From assembly GCA_039707465.1 (NCBI GenBank), contig CM077645.1:60017850-60081849 (forward strand): a stretch of DNA of 64,000 bases. The letters are read 5' to 3'. The notes beneath the pieces are model-generated. The model did not search any database and had not been told where the DNA came from. It saw only the letters and a list, made by a program, of their open reading frames with translations. Source of the stretch: Rhabdophis nuchalis. Lineage: Eukaryota > Chordata > Lepidosauria > Squamata > Natricidae. Position numbers and translations under genes: made by a program. Positions 12,008-22,600 of the stretch are shown here, one piece after another; positions within the stretch are counted from its first letter, which is position 1, and every line of letters starts with the position of its first letter.

Positions 12008-12092
<85 letters not shown>
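11812..12092. repeat. (AAT)n with internal 7-bp AATAAAT array, copy 1
   Basis: Runs of AAT flank a long block with a 7-bp period. It begins at the 3' tail of fragment F, so tail seeding is the likely origin. The copy at 19268-19534 is 14 bp shorter overall. The tyrosine/leucine-rich minus-strand frame over it is not a gene. Confidence 0.95.
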
Positions 12093-12190
12093 GAAAGGAA
12101 CTACTAAAAGTACAATAATGACAGGAAGAAGTACAAATCCTATATTAAAAAGTATTATAAAATGTATTAGTCTTTGAATGGAATGAATGG
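12093..12190. other. Flank between array and LINE B 5' end
   Basis: About 100 bp of A-rich DNA, identical in copy 2. The 5' end of LINE B is placed at its right edge because composition changes there abruptly to GC-rich. Confidence 0.4.
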
Positions 12191-12198
12191 ATAGTGAA

Positions 12199-12221
12199 GC
12201 GCATGCGCGAAGAGATGGCGG
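12199..12221 (+). promoter_or_regulatory. Putative LINE promoter motifs: NRF1-like and YY1-like
   Basis: GCGCATGCGC at 12199-12208 is the NRF1 palindrome. Seven bases further, ATGGCGG at 12215-12221 matches the YY1 core. Both lie at the apparent 5' end of LINE B, in a CpG-rich leader. YY1 fixes the transcription start in human L1, so a start-defining role is plausible. Function is inferred from motif and position only. Copy C has the same pair at 19643 and 19659. Confidence 0.5.
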
Positions 12222-13314
12222 TCTGCCTCTGAGCTCCGCGCGGGCCACGGGGGCTCTTTGGAAAATAGGGATGCCGCCCGACCCTCTTTACCAGCTTTGA
12301 GGGTCGGGCCCAGTAAGTGACCACCCTGGCTTACCATCGAGGCCATGGACGGCCTCCCAGGGTGAGTTGACGGCCGAGAACGGGGGTTTTGCTGACCGGA
12401 AGGTGCCGGTCAGCTGGAGACGCCGGGCGTCAGGCCGATGTCGGGCCGATGCCGGGCTTGTAGAGCCCGCCGGGGGAGAAAGCGGGGGAGAAAGCGGAGT
12501 GTTGGAGACCGGGCAGAAGGTCTGCTGGACGCTGGAGAGGCGGAGACCGGGCAGGAGGCTGGGCAGGAGGCTTGCCAGAAGGTCTGCCGAGGCGTGCCGA
12601 ATGTCGAAGGCCGAAGGACGTGAGAGGCCGGGCTGCCAGAGGCCGGGACGCCAGGCTGGACAGAAGGCAAGCTGGGACTGCCGAGTGCGAGGGCCATGGG
12701 CGGCCAGGACGCGGAAGGCCGGGATGCCAGCCTGGGAGGGACAACTGGCGAGGACGATCTAGGCCCGATAACAGCAGGGCCATAGCCGAGATGACCCAAT
12801 CTGGACTCCTTTATTTGGCCGACTCCATTAGTGTACCGGTGAGTGGGAAAATCGGAGGTCTAGCAGCCTGGAGCCGGGAGGCTGCATAACAGCTGGGCCG
12901 AGGCCTAAGAAGATCCAGGCTGAGGCCCTGTGCCCTACTGACTCTGCCCTGTTTAAACCAACTTAAACCAGGACCCACAAGGGGGGCCGGGAGATCCTGC
13001 AAGGGGCCCAACCATGTACCATCTTTGGCTGAGGCCTGAGGCTCTGGAAGAGTGGGACTGGACTGGACTTGCTAAGACCACGCCTGTGATAGTGCACTTA
13101 TGTGATCATGTGCACTTTATGCGATTATTTATTGACCATCATACCCAGGATTTTAACTTCTCTATACCGTATTATTGACTTACTGGAATTAATTAATTTT
13201 AACACCTATTTAATATTTATTGAATATATATTTTAACATCTGTAATATTTATTTAATATTTATTCTGACCATCCAAGCATCTCTGTACCCAATTGATTCC
13301 CTGCTGTTGATGTG

Positions 13315-13463
13315 ACCCGTAATATATTCAAGGGCAGACCTAATCCTACTGCGGGAGTCCCCCCTCTCGCAGGTATGGCCCGCTGTGTTATCAAGGGCAC
13401 ACTTTGATGAGGGACTAATAAGTCAGGAGAAGTGGCGAAAGCGCAGGTGTAGGGGTTTTTTAG
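13315..13463 (+). other. Frame-broken N-terminal coding segment of LINE B
   Basis: Read from GCA at 13335, this stretch encodes LRESPLSQVWP, LSRA and DEG in the order seen in the intact N-terminus of LINE A. Many differences from A are synonymous, which points to past protein-level selection. Here it lacks an ATG (A has ATGs at the corresponding codons) and is out of frame with the downstream ORF, with an A8 run at 13464-13472 near the shift. Copy C (from 20759) is the same. Confidence 0.6.
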
Positions 13464-13472
13464 TAAAAAAAA

Positions 13473-16400
13473 TTGTTGTCTATTTTAGGGGGTACCAGGG
13501 AGGGGGGAGGGTATAGACAGGTTGAGACTAGCCAGAAGGGAACAGGCCGAGCCAGCAGACAACGGAGGGAGGCGGATGGTCCCGCCAAGAGGGGGGATAC
13601 AGGGGTCATTTCCATGGAGGGCCTACCCATTGAGAGGGTGGCAGGGAGAGGCAGATCCGATGGGAGACAAGTACTATCTTCCCGGTTGGGGGCACGAGGC
13701 CGATGGTTACAAACGGTCAAGTGCCACAACCCCCACAGGCTAGGTGGTCAGGGAGTACAGAGCCAGGGTCTACGGCTGATGTTCTGCAATGCCAGGTCTG
13801 TGGTCAACAAAGCCCCCCTCACCCATGACCTTGTGTCAGAGGTGGAGCCGGACCTGGTAGGAATTGCGGAGACCTGGTTGGGCCACGAGGGAGGACTCCC
13901 CCTCGTTGAAATGTGCCCACCAGGTTACCGCGCTTTTCATCAGCCTCGGGCCCTAGGCAGGGGTGGTGGGGTAGCGGTTATCATTAGGGAAGGTCTGGAG
14001 CCGAGAGAGACCATTGTGCCACAGACCACCGGTTGTGAGTCCCTCTGTGTGAAGTGGGGCCTAGGGAGGCAGTTGGGCTTGCTAGTTGTATACCTGGCTC
14101 CCCGCTATGTAACAGCAGCCCTGCCCGAGCTCCTCGAGGTGATCGCTACGATGGCAGTTGAGACCCCCAGACTTTTAGTCATGGGGGACTTTAATCTGCC
14201 ATCGGTGGGCGAATCATCCGGGGTAGCTCGGGAGTTCATGGCTTCCATGACGGCCATGGACCTGACCCAAGTAATTCAAGGCCCCACTCACGAGGGTGGA
14301 CATACACCGGATCTCATCTTTGTCTCAGGCCAATGGAAGAGTGATCTGGGTATAGGGGATATAGTCATCACGCCCTTGTCATGGACAGACCACTCACTTC
14401 TCTGGCTCGACTTTCCAACCGCTGCCCCTCACCGCGGGGAGGCGGAACATGAGTCACCAATTTGGTTCCGCCCCAGGCGCCTGATGGACCCTGATGGGTT
14501 CCAGATGGCGCTTGGGCCACTTCCTGTACCCCTGACCCGCGCCCCGATGGAGGACCTCGTGGCCGCATGGAATACTGCGACCACGGGAGCCTTGGATCGG
14601 GTCGCGCCCTTGCGGCCTCTCTTGTGGCGGCGAGCCACCCTGGCTCCTTGGTTCACCGAGGAACTAAGGGTGATGAAACGCCACAAGAGATGCCTAGAGA
14701 GAAGATGGAGGTATTCCCGTTCTGAATCCGACCGGACACAGGTAAGAGCCCATTTACGGACTTACATTGTGGCGCTGAGAGTGGCCAAACGCCATCATTG
14801 TGCCACCCTCATAGCATCCGCAGAAAACCGCCCTGCCGCCCTGTTTAGGGTGACCCGCTCCCTCTTCCAACAGAGGGTGCGGGAAGCCCCGCTACAGGGT
14901 AGAGCAGAGGAATTTGTGACTTTTCTGCAGGAGAAAATCGCTCAGATACAGAACGAGTTAGCCCCCATTGATGGCCCAGTGGGATGCCATGAGACAGATC
15001 TTGTTTGGGAGGAGTTTGACTCCGTTACTTCTGAGGATATGGACAGGTTACGTGGGCGACTGCGAGCCACCACATGTTTATTGGACCCGTGTCCCTCCTG
15101 GCTTGTACTGGCATCCTGGGAGGTGACACGAGGCTGGCTCCAAGAGGTTGTCAACGCATCCTTAAGTGAGGGTTCCTTGCCTGCTTCCCTAAAAGAGGCT
15201 ATGGTGAGGCCCCTCCTTAAGAAGCCCTCTTTGGATCCAGCTCTTTTAACCAACTATCGTCCAGTCTCCAACCTTCCCTTCTTGGCGAAGGTTGTTGAGA
15301 GTGTGGTGGCACAACAGTTTCCCCGTCACCTGGAGGAAGTTGATTATCTAGACCCGCGCCAGTCCGGCTTTCGGCCCGGGCATAGCACCGAGACGGCATT
15401 GGTCGCGTTGGTGGATGATCTCTGGAGGGCCAGAGATGGGGGTTGTTCCTCCATCCTGGTCCTATTAGACCTCTCGGCGGCTTTCGATACCATCGACCAT
15501 GGTATCCTATTGCATCGGCTGGGGGGGTTGGGGGTGGGAGGCACCGTTTTGCGGTGGTTCTCCTCCTACCTCTCTGGCCGATCGCAATTTGTGTTGGCAG
15601 GGGGGCAGAGGTCGACCGCGAGACCCCTTATATGTGGGGTGCCTCAGGGGTCGGTCCTCTCGCCCCTCCTGTTTAACACATACATGAAGCCGCTGGGTGA
15701 GATCATCCGTGGTTTTGGGGTAGAGTATCATCTATACGCTGACGACACCCAGCTGTATATATCTACCCCAGACCACCCCAACGATGCCGTAGCGGTGATG
15801 TGCCAGTGCCTGGAAGCCGTGCGGATCTGGATGGGAAGTAACGGACTCAAGCTAAACCCGACCAAGACCGAGTGGCTGTGGTTTCCGGCTGCCCGATTCA
15901 ACCAGCTCATTCCATCGCTGGCCATAGGGGGCGAACATCTTGCCCCTGTGGATGGGGCGCGCAATTTGGGTGTCCTCCTGGATACCCGGCTGTCAATGGA
16001 AGATCAGGTGACAGCCGTGGCCAGGAGGGCGTTTTACCAGGTTCGCCTGGTACGCCAATTGCGCCCCCTATTGGATCGGGACGCCCTTCGCACAGTCACT
16101 CATGCCCTCGTGACATCCCGACTGGACTATTGTAACTCTCTCTACATGGGGCTTCCCTTGAGGTGCACCCGGAGACTTCAGCTGGTCCAGAATGCAGCCG
16201 CGCGAGCAATTATGGGTACCACAAGGTACACCCATGTAACACCGCTCTTGCGCGAGCTGCACTGGCTGCCTGTCGTCTTCCGGGTGCGCTTCAAGATATT
16301 AATTATCATCTTTAAAGCGCTCCATGGCTTGGGACCTAGCTACTTGCGGGATCGGATCCTGCCTCATACATCCTCACGACCGATTCGCTCCCACAGAGAG

Positions 16401-16583
16401 GGACTTCTCCGGGTGCCGTCCACTGGACTTTGTCAGCGGGCGACGCCCAGGGGAAGGGCTCTCTCTGTGGCGGGCCCAGCCCTCTGGAACGACCTCCCCC
16501 CCGATATTAGGACCACCACGGATCTCCGCTCCTTCCGTCTTAAATTGAAAACACACTTTTTCTGCCTTGCCGGCCTGGGATAA
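13473..16583 (+). CDS. L2 ORF2: endonuclease-reverse transcriptase, copy B
   Basis: An open frame of 1,036 codons, bounded upstream by an in-frame TAA at 13464-13466. Codon 1 is TTG, so the first ATG is codon 48 (13614). The product would nick target DNA and copy the element RNA by target-primed reverse transcription. Endonuclease: CNAR near 105, AETWL near 133, GDFNLP 238-243, TPDLIF near 280, WTDH near 306. Reverse transcriptase: YRPVSN 595-600, FRPGHSTE 633-640, [13 protein letters not shown] 664-676, [10 protein letters not shown] 722-731, YADD 755-758. A cysteine/basic tail ends in LAGLG. All endonuclease and polymerase motifs are intact. Whether it is functional is doubtful because the conserved N-terminal segment upstream is out of frame. 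I see no separate ORF1. Confidence 0.9.
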   Translation: MLSILGGTREGGGYRQVETSQKGTGRASRQRREADGPAKRGDTGVISMEGLPIERVAGRGRSDGRQVLSSRLGARGRWLQTVKCHNPHRLGGQGVQSQGLRLMFCNARSVVNKAPLTHDLVSEVEPDLVGIAETWLGHEGGLPLVEMCPPGYRAFHQPRALGRGGGVAVIIREGLEPRETIVPQTTGCESLCVKWGLGRQLGLLVVYLAPRYVTAALPELLEVIATMAVETPRLLVMGDFNLPSVGESSGVAREFMASMTAMDLTQVIQGPTHEGGHTPDLIFVSGQWKSDLGIGDIVITPLSWTDHSLLWLDFPTAAPHRGEAEHESPIWFRPRRLMDPDGFQMALGPLPVPLTRAPMEDLVAAWNTATTGALDRVAPLRPLLWRRATLAPWFTEELRVMKRHKRCLERRWRYSRSESDRTQVRAHLRTYIVALRVAKRHHCATLIASAENRPAALFRVTRSLFQQRVREAPLQGRAEEFVTFLQEKIAQIQNELAPIDGPVGCHETDLVWEEFDSVTSEDMDRLRGRLRATTCLLDPCPSWLVLASWEVTRGWLQEVVNASLSEGSLPASLKEAMVRPLLKKPSLDPALLTNYRPVSNLPFLAKVVESVVAQQFPRHLEEVDYLDPRQSGFRPGHSTETALVALVDDLWRARDGGCSSILVLLDLSAAFDTIDHGILLHRLGGLGVGGTVLRWFSSYLSGRSQFVLAGGQRSTARPLICGVPQGSVLSPLLFNTYMKPLGEIIRGFGVEYHLYADDTQLYISTPDHPNDAVAVMCQCLEAVRIWMGSNGLKLNPTKTEWLWFPAARFNQLIPSLAIGGEHLAPVDGARNLGVLLDTRLSMEDQVTAVARRAFYQVRLVRQLRPLLDRDALRTVTHALVTSRLDYCNSLYMGLPLRCTRRLQLVQNAAARAIMGTTRYTHVTPLLRELHWLPVVFRVRFKILIIIFKALHGLGPSYLRDRILPHTSSRPIRSHREGLLRVPSTGLCQRATPRGRALSVAGPALWNDLPPDIRTTTDLRSFRLKLKTHFFCLAGLG

Positions 16584-16788
16584 CTACTCCTCTGTCTTTA
16601 GGGTTTTTTGGGGGGTAGGGATTTTTAGTTAATGGGATTTTAGCACAGGAATTAATTTAATCTGTTTTTAAATTCGTATGTATTTTGTATATTTATTGTT
16701 TTTATCCTCCCTGTGCACCGCCCCGAGTCCCTGTGGGGAGAGGGAGCGGTTAATAAATTTAACTATTATTATTATTATTATTATTTAT

Positions 16789-18029
16789 AAAGTATAATTT
16801 ACTCTGCAAGAGCTTAATGTGCTAAATGCCATATTGAAATTATTAGTGCATAAAAAAACTGTAGAAAAATAGAGAATAGTATATCAAAAATCCCATATTT
16901 CTGCAAAAGTATACCTCAAATATTTATTATTCAAATGTTGTTTGATAATACTGATTATAAGACTTTTCCATATAACCACATTTTTGTTTCCTGTCCACAA
17001 CCAAACAAAGCAAGAATTGATTAGAATTCAAATCATGAAAATAAGATAGAAACTAGCATTTTTAAATATTTATATATAATATTGCAGCATTAAGAATAAA
17101 CTGGCAGTCAATCAGCAATTGCTAGCCAATAATTTAAACATATTTCCTCAGTTATAGACCAAAATTATATCCCCTTTTCTCTATCAAAAAAATAACACTA
17201 AGATTAAGAATACATATAATCTCAAAGTCTTGCATCTATTAATCATAATGGCATTTCCCTAGTAGGTATTTTCTGTATCTTGTTTGTTTATTTTGTCCTG
17301 CTATCCAATCATTCAGTTTCCAAATTAGAAGTAGAAAAACTGGCAAGCAGAATATAACAGGCATCATTTCCAATAACTGTGTGAGCCACCACCCAAAAGA
17401 TGATGTCATGAATTGCTTCTGTTTCTGTAGCAACAATCTCTGCTTCCAGTTCCATTAAAAAAAACTTTCACAACTATAGTAGGAAGAAGCCAGCTCCAAG
17501 TGCAATTGTGATTGATCAGTGTGCCACAACAATCAATCAATTTTCCTTTGTGAGTGGTTAGGAAGTAACATTTTGCAAAGTCCTAGCATTTTTTAGAGAA
17601 CAAAACCATGCAGATTTTATGGTGTGCTGTGCAATTCCTGTTAAGCAAATCACTGTTGAGACCAATTTTAAAACGCAGGTTCATGGTGACAAGCTTTATT
17701 TAACACCTCTAAACTAACAATGAAATATTCTTATTGGTTTTTCCTTTCTTTAAGATAATACATATCCTTGCATATTTTAAAAAATCTAACATTTGCATGT
17801 GTGTGTATAGAAAAACACTGCCAAAACACAAGAATATAACCACCCATAACTGGTCACAATGATGAAATATGTTGTGATGTTACAATGCAAGCTCTTCTCT
17901 TTCGTACTTGTGTTGCATATGTTTTATCATTGCAAAGTATAATCAGGGCAAAATCTGTATTGCAATTTGTCACTTTTCTCATGTCTACTTGCTACAACTT
18001 GCATATTGTACAACTAAGGCTGCTAAGAA
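16789..18029. other. Spacer, copy 2: no feature recognised
   Basis: A copy of 9331-10570 at an offset of 7,458 bp, identical where compared. No gene supported. Confidence 0.5.
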
Positions 18030-18132
18030 CTTTCCTCTCCGTCCTCTCCTCTCCTCTCTCCTCTCCTCTCGTCTCCTCTTGTCTCCTCTCTTCTCCTCCC
18101 GTCTCTTCTCCTCTCTTCTCCTCTCCTCTCCT
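18030..18132. repeat. (TCTCC)n-type pyrimidine microsatellite, copy 2
   Basis: Same length and interruptions as the first copy, which shows how recent the duplication is (or that it is an assembly duplication). Confidence 0.9.
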
Positions 18133-18137
18133 TGATT

Positions 18138-18852
18138 AGATGAGCACCTCAACTAATGAAAGTCATAGTGGTGACTAAAATGATTCTTTATTATATAAAA
18201 GGGGTATATTTCAAACAGTAAGTTGTGTTTTTGTGAAACAAAAAAAAAAGGGAATGATGTAACAAATCTGAATGAAAGCAGTCTGATATCATGAAGTAAA
18301 ACAATAATTTATAAGTTGCCTGAATCCCAGCAACTCTGGACTATTGATAAATATATGAATGCTATTGAATATGTATATTAATTATGAGTTTAAAAAAGCT
18401 TAAGTATATGTTTTAAGATCTGAAGTGCTGTCATCTATATTGTTACAAGACTTTATGAAAGTAGGATTTCAAAAATTGATGTCAGTTGATAAAATAGGAA
18501 AATAGGTTCCAGAGAATGATGTAATAGAAGAACCTGGAATGTATTTTGAGAAAATTGTGCAATATTCTGAATGAATGGGGAGTTACTCAATGAGTGGATA
18601 GCTGGAAAAAAGAGAGGGACAGAAAACATGATTGAATTGTATGGAGAGCCAAGAACGAATATGAGTGATGGTTGCTTTGTGAGCAACCCATATGGCATAA
18701 AACTCCCTAAAATGTTTTGTATGCTTGCTTATAATAATATATAGGCAGAATTGGTTAAGGATATAAAATGAGCAGTTGTGGAGATGAAGTAGACCATTGT
18801 TGGCAGCTTTAGTAGCTACCAGAAAAAAATTAGCATAGAAGAAAGTTAAGTT
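18138..18852. other. Spacer, copy 2: no feature recognised
   Basis: A copy of 10680-11394. Confidence 0.5.
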
Positions 18853-19267
18853 ACCTGGTTACTTGAGAGACCGCCTCTTGCCATATACTTCCCTTCGACC
18901 TGTCCGCTCCCACAGAGTGGGCCTCCTCAGGTGCCGGTCAATGCCGGCTGGTGACTCCCAGGGGAAGGGCCTTCTCTGTGGCGGGCCTGGCCCTCTGGAA
19001 CGACCTGCCTCCCGATATCCGTATCATCACGGACCTACGCCTCTTCCGTCAGATGTTAAAAGCACATTTCTTTCATCTAGCGGGCCTGACATAGACTAAG
19101 GGTATAAAATTTTGATATTTACTGGTTTTAACTTTTATATTATCTAAATTTTAGCACAGATTTAATAATTTAATTGTCTTTTATATTTTGTATGTGTTGT
19201 TGGGTTTTTATCTTTCTGTGCACCACCTTGAATCCCCCCAGGGAAAATAGGGCGGTATATAAATTGA
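18853..19267 (+). mobile_element. L2-like 3' fragment F, copy 2
   Basis: The duplicate of the 11.4 kb fragment, with the same truncation point and frameshifts, so it was copied by the segmental duplication and is not an independent insertion. Confidence 0.85.
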
Positions 19268-19315
<48 letters not shown>

Positions 19316-19457
19316 TAAATAATAAATAATAAATAATAAATAATAAATAATAAATAATAAATAATAAATAATAAATAATAAATAATAAATAATAAATAAT
19401 AAATAATAAATAATAAATAATAAATAATAAATAATAAATAATAAATAATAAATAATA

Positions 19458-19534
<77 letters not shown>
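19268..19534. repeat. (AAT)n with internal 7-bp array, copy 2
   Basis: Same architecture as copy 1, with a net loss of 14 bp, consistent with two 7-bp units. Confidence 0.95.
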
Positions 19535-19536
<2 letters not shown>

Positions 19537-19634
19537 GAAAGGAACTACTAAAAGTACAATAATGACAGGAAGAAGTACAAATCCTATATTAAAAAGTATT
19601 ATAAAATGTATTAGTCTTTGAATGGAATGAATGG

Positions 19635-22600
19635 ATAGTGAAGCGCATGCGCGAAGAGATGGCGGTCTGCCTCTGAGCTCCGCGCGGGCCACGGGGGCTC
19701 TTTGGAAAATAGGGATGCCGCCCGACCCTCTTTACCAGCTTTGAGGGTCGGGCCCAGTAAGTGACCACCCTGGCTTACCATCGAGGCCATGGACGGCCTC
19801 CCAGGGTGAGTTGACGGCCGAGAACGGGGGTTTTGCTGACCGGAAGGTGCCGGTCAGCTGGAGACGCCGGGCGTCAGGCCGATGTCGGGCCGATGCCGGG
19901 CTTGTAGAGCCCGCCGGGGGAGAAAGCGGGGGAGAAAGCGGAGTGTTGGAGACCGGGCAGAAGGTCTGCTGGACGCTGGAGAGGCGGAGACCGGGCAGGA
20001 GGCTGGGCAGGAGGCTTGCCAGAAGGTCTGCCGAGGCGTGCCGAATGTCGAAGGCCGAAGGACGTGAGAGGCCGGGCTGCCAGAGGCCGGGACGCCAGGC
20101 TGGACAGAAGGCAAGCTGGGACTGCCGAGTGCGAGGGCCATGGGCGGCCAGGACGCGGAAGGCCGGGATGCCAGCCTGGGAGGGACAACTGGCGAGGACG
20201 ATCTAGGCCCGATAACAGCAGGGCCATAGCCGAGATGACCCAATCTGGACTCCTTTATTTGGCCGACTCCATTAGTGTACCGGTGAGTGGGAAAATCGGA
20301 GGTCTAGCAGCCTGGAGCCGGGAGGCTGCATAACAGCTGGGCCGAGGCCTAAGAAGATCCAGGCTGAGGCCCTGTGCCCTACTGACTCTGCCCTGTTTAA
20401 ACCAACTTAAACCAGGACCCACAAGGGGGGCCGGGAGATCCTGCAAGGGGCCCAACCATGTACCATCTTTGGCTGAGGCCTGAGGCTCTGGAAGAGTGGG
20501 ACTGGACTGGACTTGCTAAGACCACGCCTGTGATAGTGCACTTATGTGATCATGTGCACTTTATGCGATTATTTATTGACCATCATACCCAGGATTTTAA
20601 CTTCTCTATACCGTATTATTGACTTACTGGAATTAATTAATTTTAACACCTATTTAATATTTATTGAATATATATTTTAACATCTGTAATATTTATTTAA
20701 TATTTATTCTGACCATCCAAGCATCTCTGTACCCAATTGATTCCCTGCTGTTGATGTGACCCGTAATATATTCAAGGGCAGACCTAATCCTACTGCGGGA
20801 GTCCCCCCTCTCGCAGGTATGGCCCGCTGTGTTATCAAGGGCACACTTTGATGAGGGACTAATAAGTCAGGAGAAGTGGCGAAAGCGCAGGTGTAGGGGT
20901 TTTTTAGTAAAAAAAATTGTTGTCTATTTTAGGGGGTACCAGGGAGGGGGGAGGGTATAGACAGGTTGAGACTAGCCAGAAGGGAACAGGCCGAGCCAGC
21001 AGACAACGGAGGGAGGCGGATGGTCCCGCCAAGAGGGGGGATACAGGGGTCATTTCCATGGAGGGCCTACCCATTGAGAGGGTGGCAGGGAGAGGCAGAT
21101 CCGATGGGAGACAAGTACTATCTTCCCGGTTGGGGGCACGAGGCCGATGGTTACAAACGGTCAAGTGCCACAACCCCCACAGGCTAGGTGGTCAGGGAGT
21201 ACAGAGCCAGGGTCTACGGCTGATGTTCTGCAATGCCAGGTCTGTGGTCAACAAAGCCCCCCTCACCCATGACCTTGTGTCAGAGGTGGAGCCGGACCTG
21301 GTAGGAATTGCGGAGACCTGGTTGGGCCACGAGGGAGGACTCCCCCTCGTTGAAATGTGCCCACCAGGTTACCGCGCTTTTCATCAGCCTCGGGCCCTAG
21401 GCAGGGGTGGTGGGGTAGCGGTTATCATTAGGGAAGGTCTGGAGCCGAGAGAGACCATTGTGCCACAGACCACCGGTTGTGAGTCCCTCTGTGTGAAGTG
21501 GGGCCTAGGGAGGCAGTTGGGCTTGCTAGTTGTATACCTGGCTCCCCGCTATGTAACAGCAGCCCTGCCCGAGCTCCTCGAGGTGATCGCTACGATGGCA
21601 GTTGAGACCCCCAGACTTTTAGTCATGGGGGACTTTAATCTGCCATCGGTGGGCGAATCATCCGGGGTAGCTCGGGAGTTCATGGCTTCCATGACGGCCA
21701 TGGACCTGACCCAAGTAATTCAAGGCCCCACTCACGAGGGTGGACATACACCGGATCTCATCTTTGTCTCAGGCCAATGGAAGAGTGATCTGGGTATAGG
21801 GGATATAGTCATCACGCCCTTGTCATGGACAGACCACTCACTTCTCTGGCTCGACTTTCCAACCGCTGCCCCTCACCGCGGGGAGGCGGAACATGAGTCA
21901 CCAATTTGGTTCCGCCCCAGGCGCCTGATGGACCCTGATGGGTTCCAGATGGCGCTTGGGCCACTTCCTGTACCCCTGACCCGCGCCCCGATGGAGGACC
22001 TCGTGGCCGCATGGAATACTGCGACCACGGGAGCCTTGGATCGGGTCGCGCCCTTGCGGCCTCTCTTGTGGCGGCGAGCCACCCTGGCTCCTTGGTTCAC
22101 CGAGGAACTAAGGGTGATGAAACGCCACAAGAGATGCCTAGAGAGAAGATGGAGGTATTCCCGTTCTGAATCCGACCGGACACAGGTAAGAGCCCATTTA
22201 CGGACTTACATTGTGGCGCTGAGAGTGGCCAAACGCCATCATTGTGCCACCCTCATAGCATCCGCAGAAAACCGCCCTGCCGCCCTGTTTAGGGTGACCC
22301 GCTCCCTCTTCCAACAGAGGGTGCGGGAAGCCCCGCTACAGGGTAGAGCAGAGGAATTTGTGACTTTTCTGCAGGAGAAAATCGCTCAGATACAGAACGA
22401 GTTAGCCCCCATTGATGGCCCAGTGGGATGCCATGAGACAGATCTTGTTTGGGAGGAGTTTGACTCCGTTACTTCTGAGGATATGGACAGGTTACGTGGG
22501 CGACTGCGAGCCACCACATGTTTATTGGACCCGTGTCCCTCCTGGCTTGTACTGGCATCCTGGGAGGTGACACGAGGCTGGCTCCAAGAGGTTGTCAACG

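Larger units (their letters stand above)
7896..15353 (+). repeat. Tandem segmental duplication, unit 1 (7,458 bp)
   Basis: This unit holds the 3' part of LINE A, about 2 kb of unique-looking spacer, L2 fragment F, the ATT-rich array, and the 5' part of LINE B. It is repeated at once by unit 2. Apart from the simple-repeat array and the nonsense codon at 8121, I saw no differences between the copies in the parts I compared. The left boundary lies right of the last A/B difference at 7895 and left of the B/C difference at 15413. Confidence 0.92.
12191..16788 (+). mobile_element. L2-like LINE B, hybrid copy (group 1)
   Basis: A full-length-looking element of about 4.6 kb: a GC-rich, CpG-rich 5' region (12191-13080), an AT-rich leader (to about 13330), the coding region, a 3' untranslated region and an ATT tail (16762-16788). 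Up to 15412 it matches copy C; from 15354 it matches copy A. The element is therefore a recombinant between C-type 5' and A-type 3' sequence, and its flanks match those of C upstream and A downstream. It did not arise by its own retrotransposition. Confidence 0.9.

Noticed and set aside
11811..12248. Tyrosine/leucine-rich minus-strand frames over the AAT arrays (also 19162-19692)
   Set aside because: Pure simple-repeat translation.
12367..12889. Arginine/glycine-rich frames in the 5' leader of LINE B (and copies at 19811-20333), considered as an ORF1
   Set aside because: They start at TTG or lack any coiled-coil, zinc-knuckle or RRM feature. Overlapping frames on both strands are equally open, as expected in GC-rich DNA.
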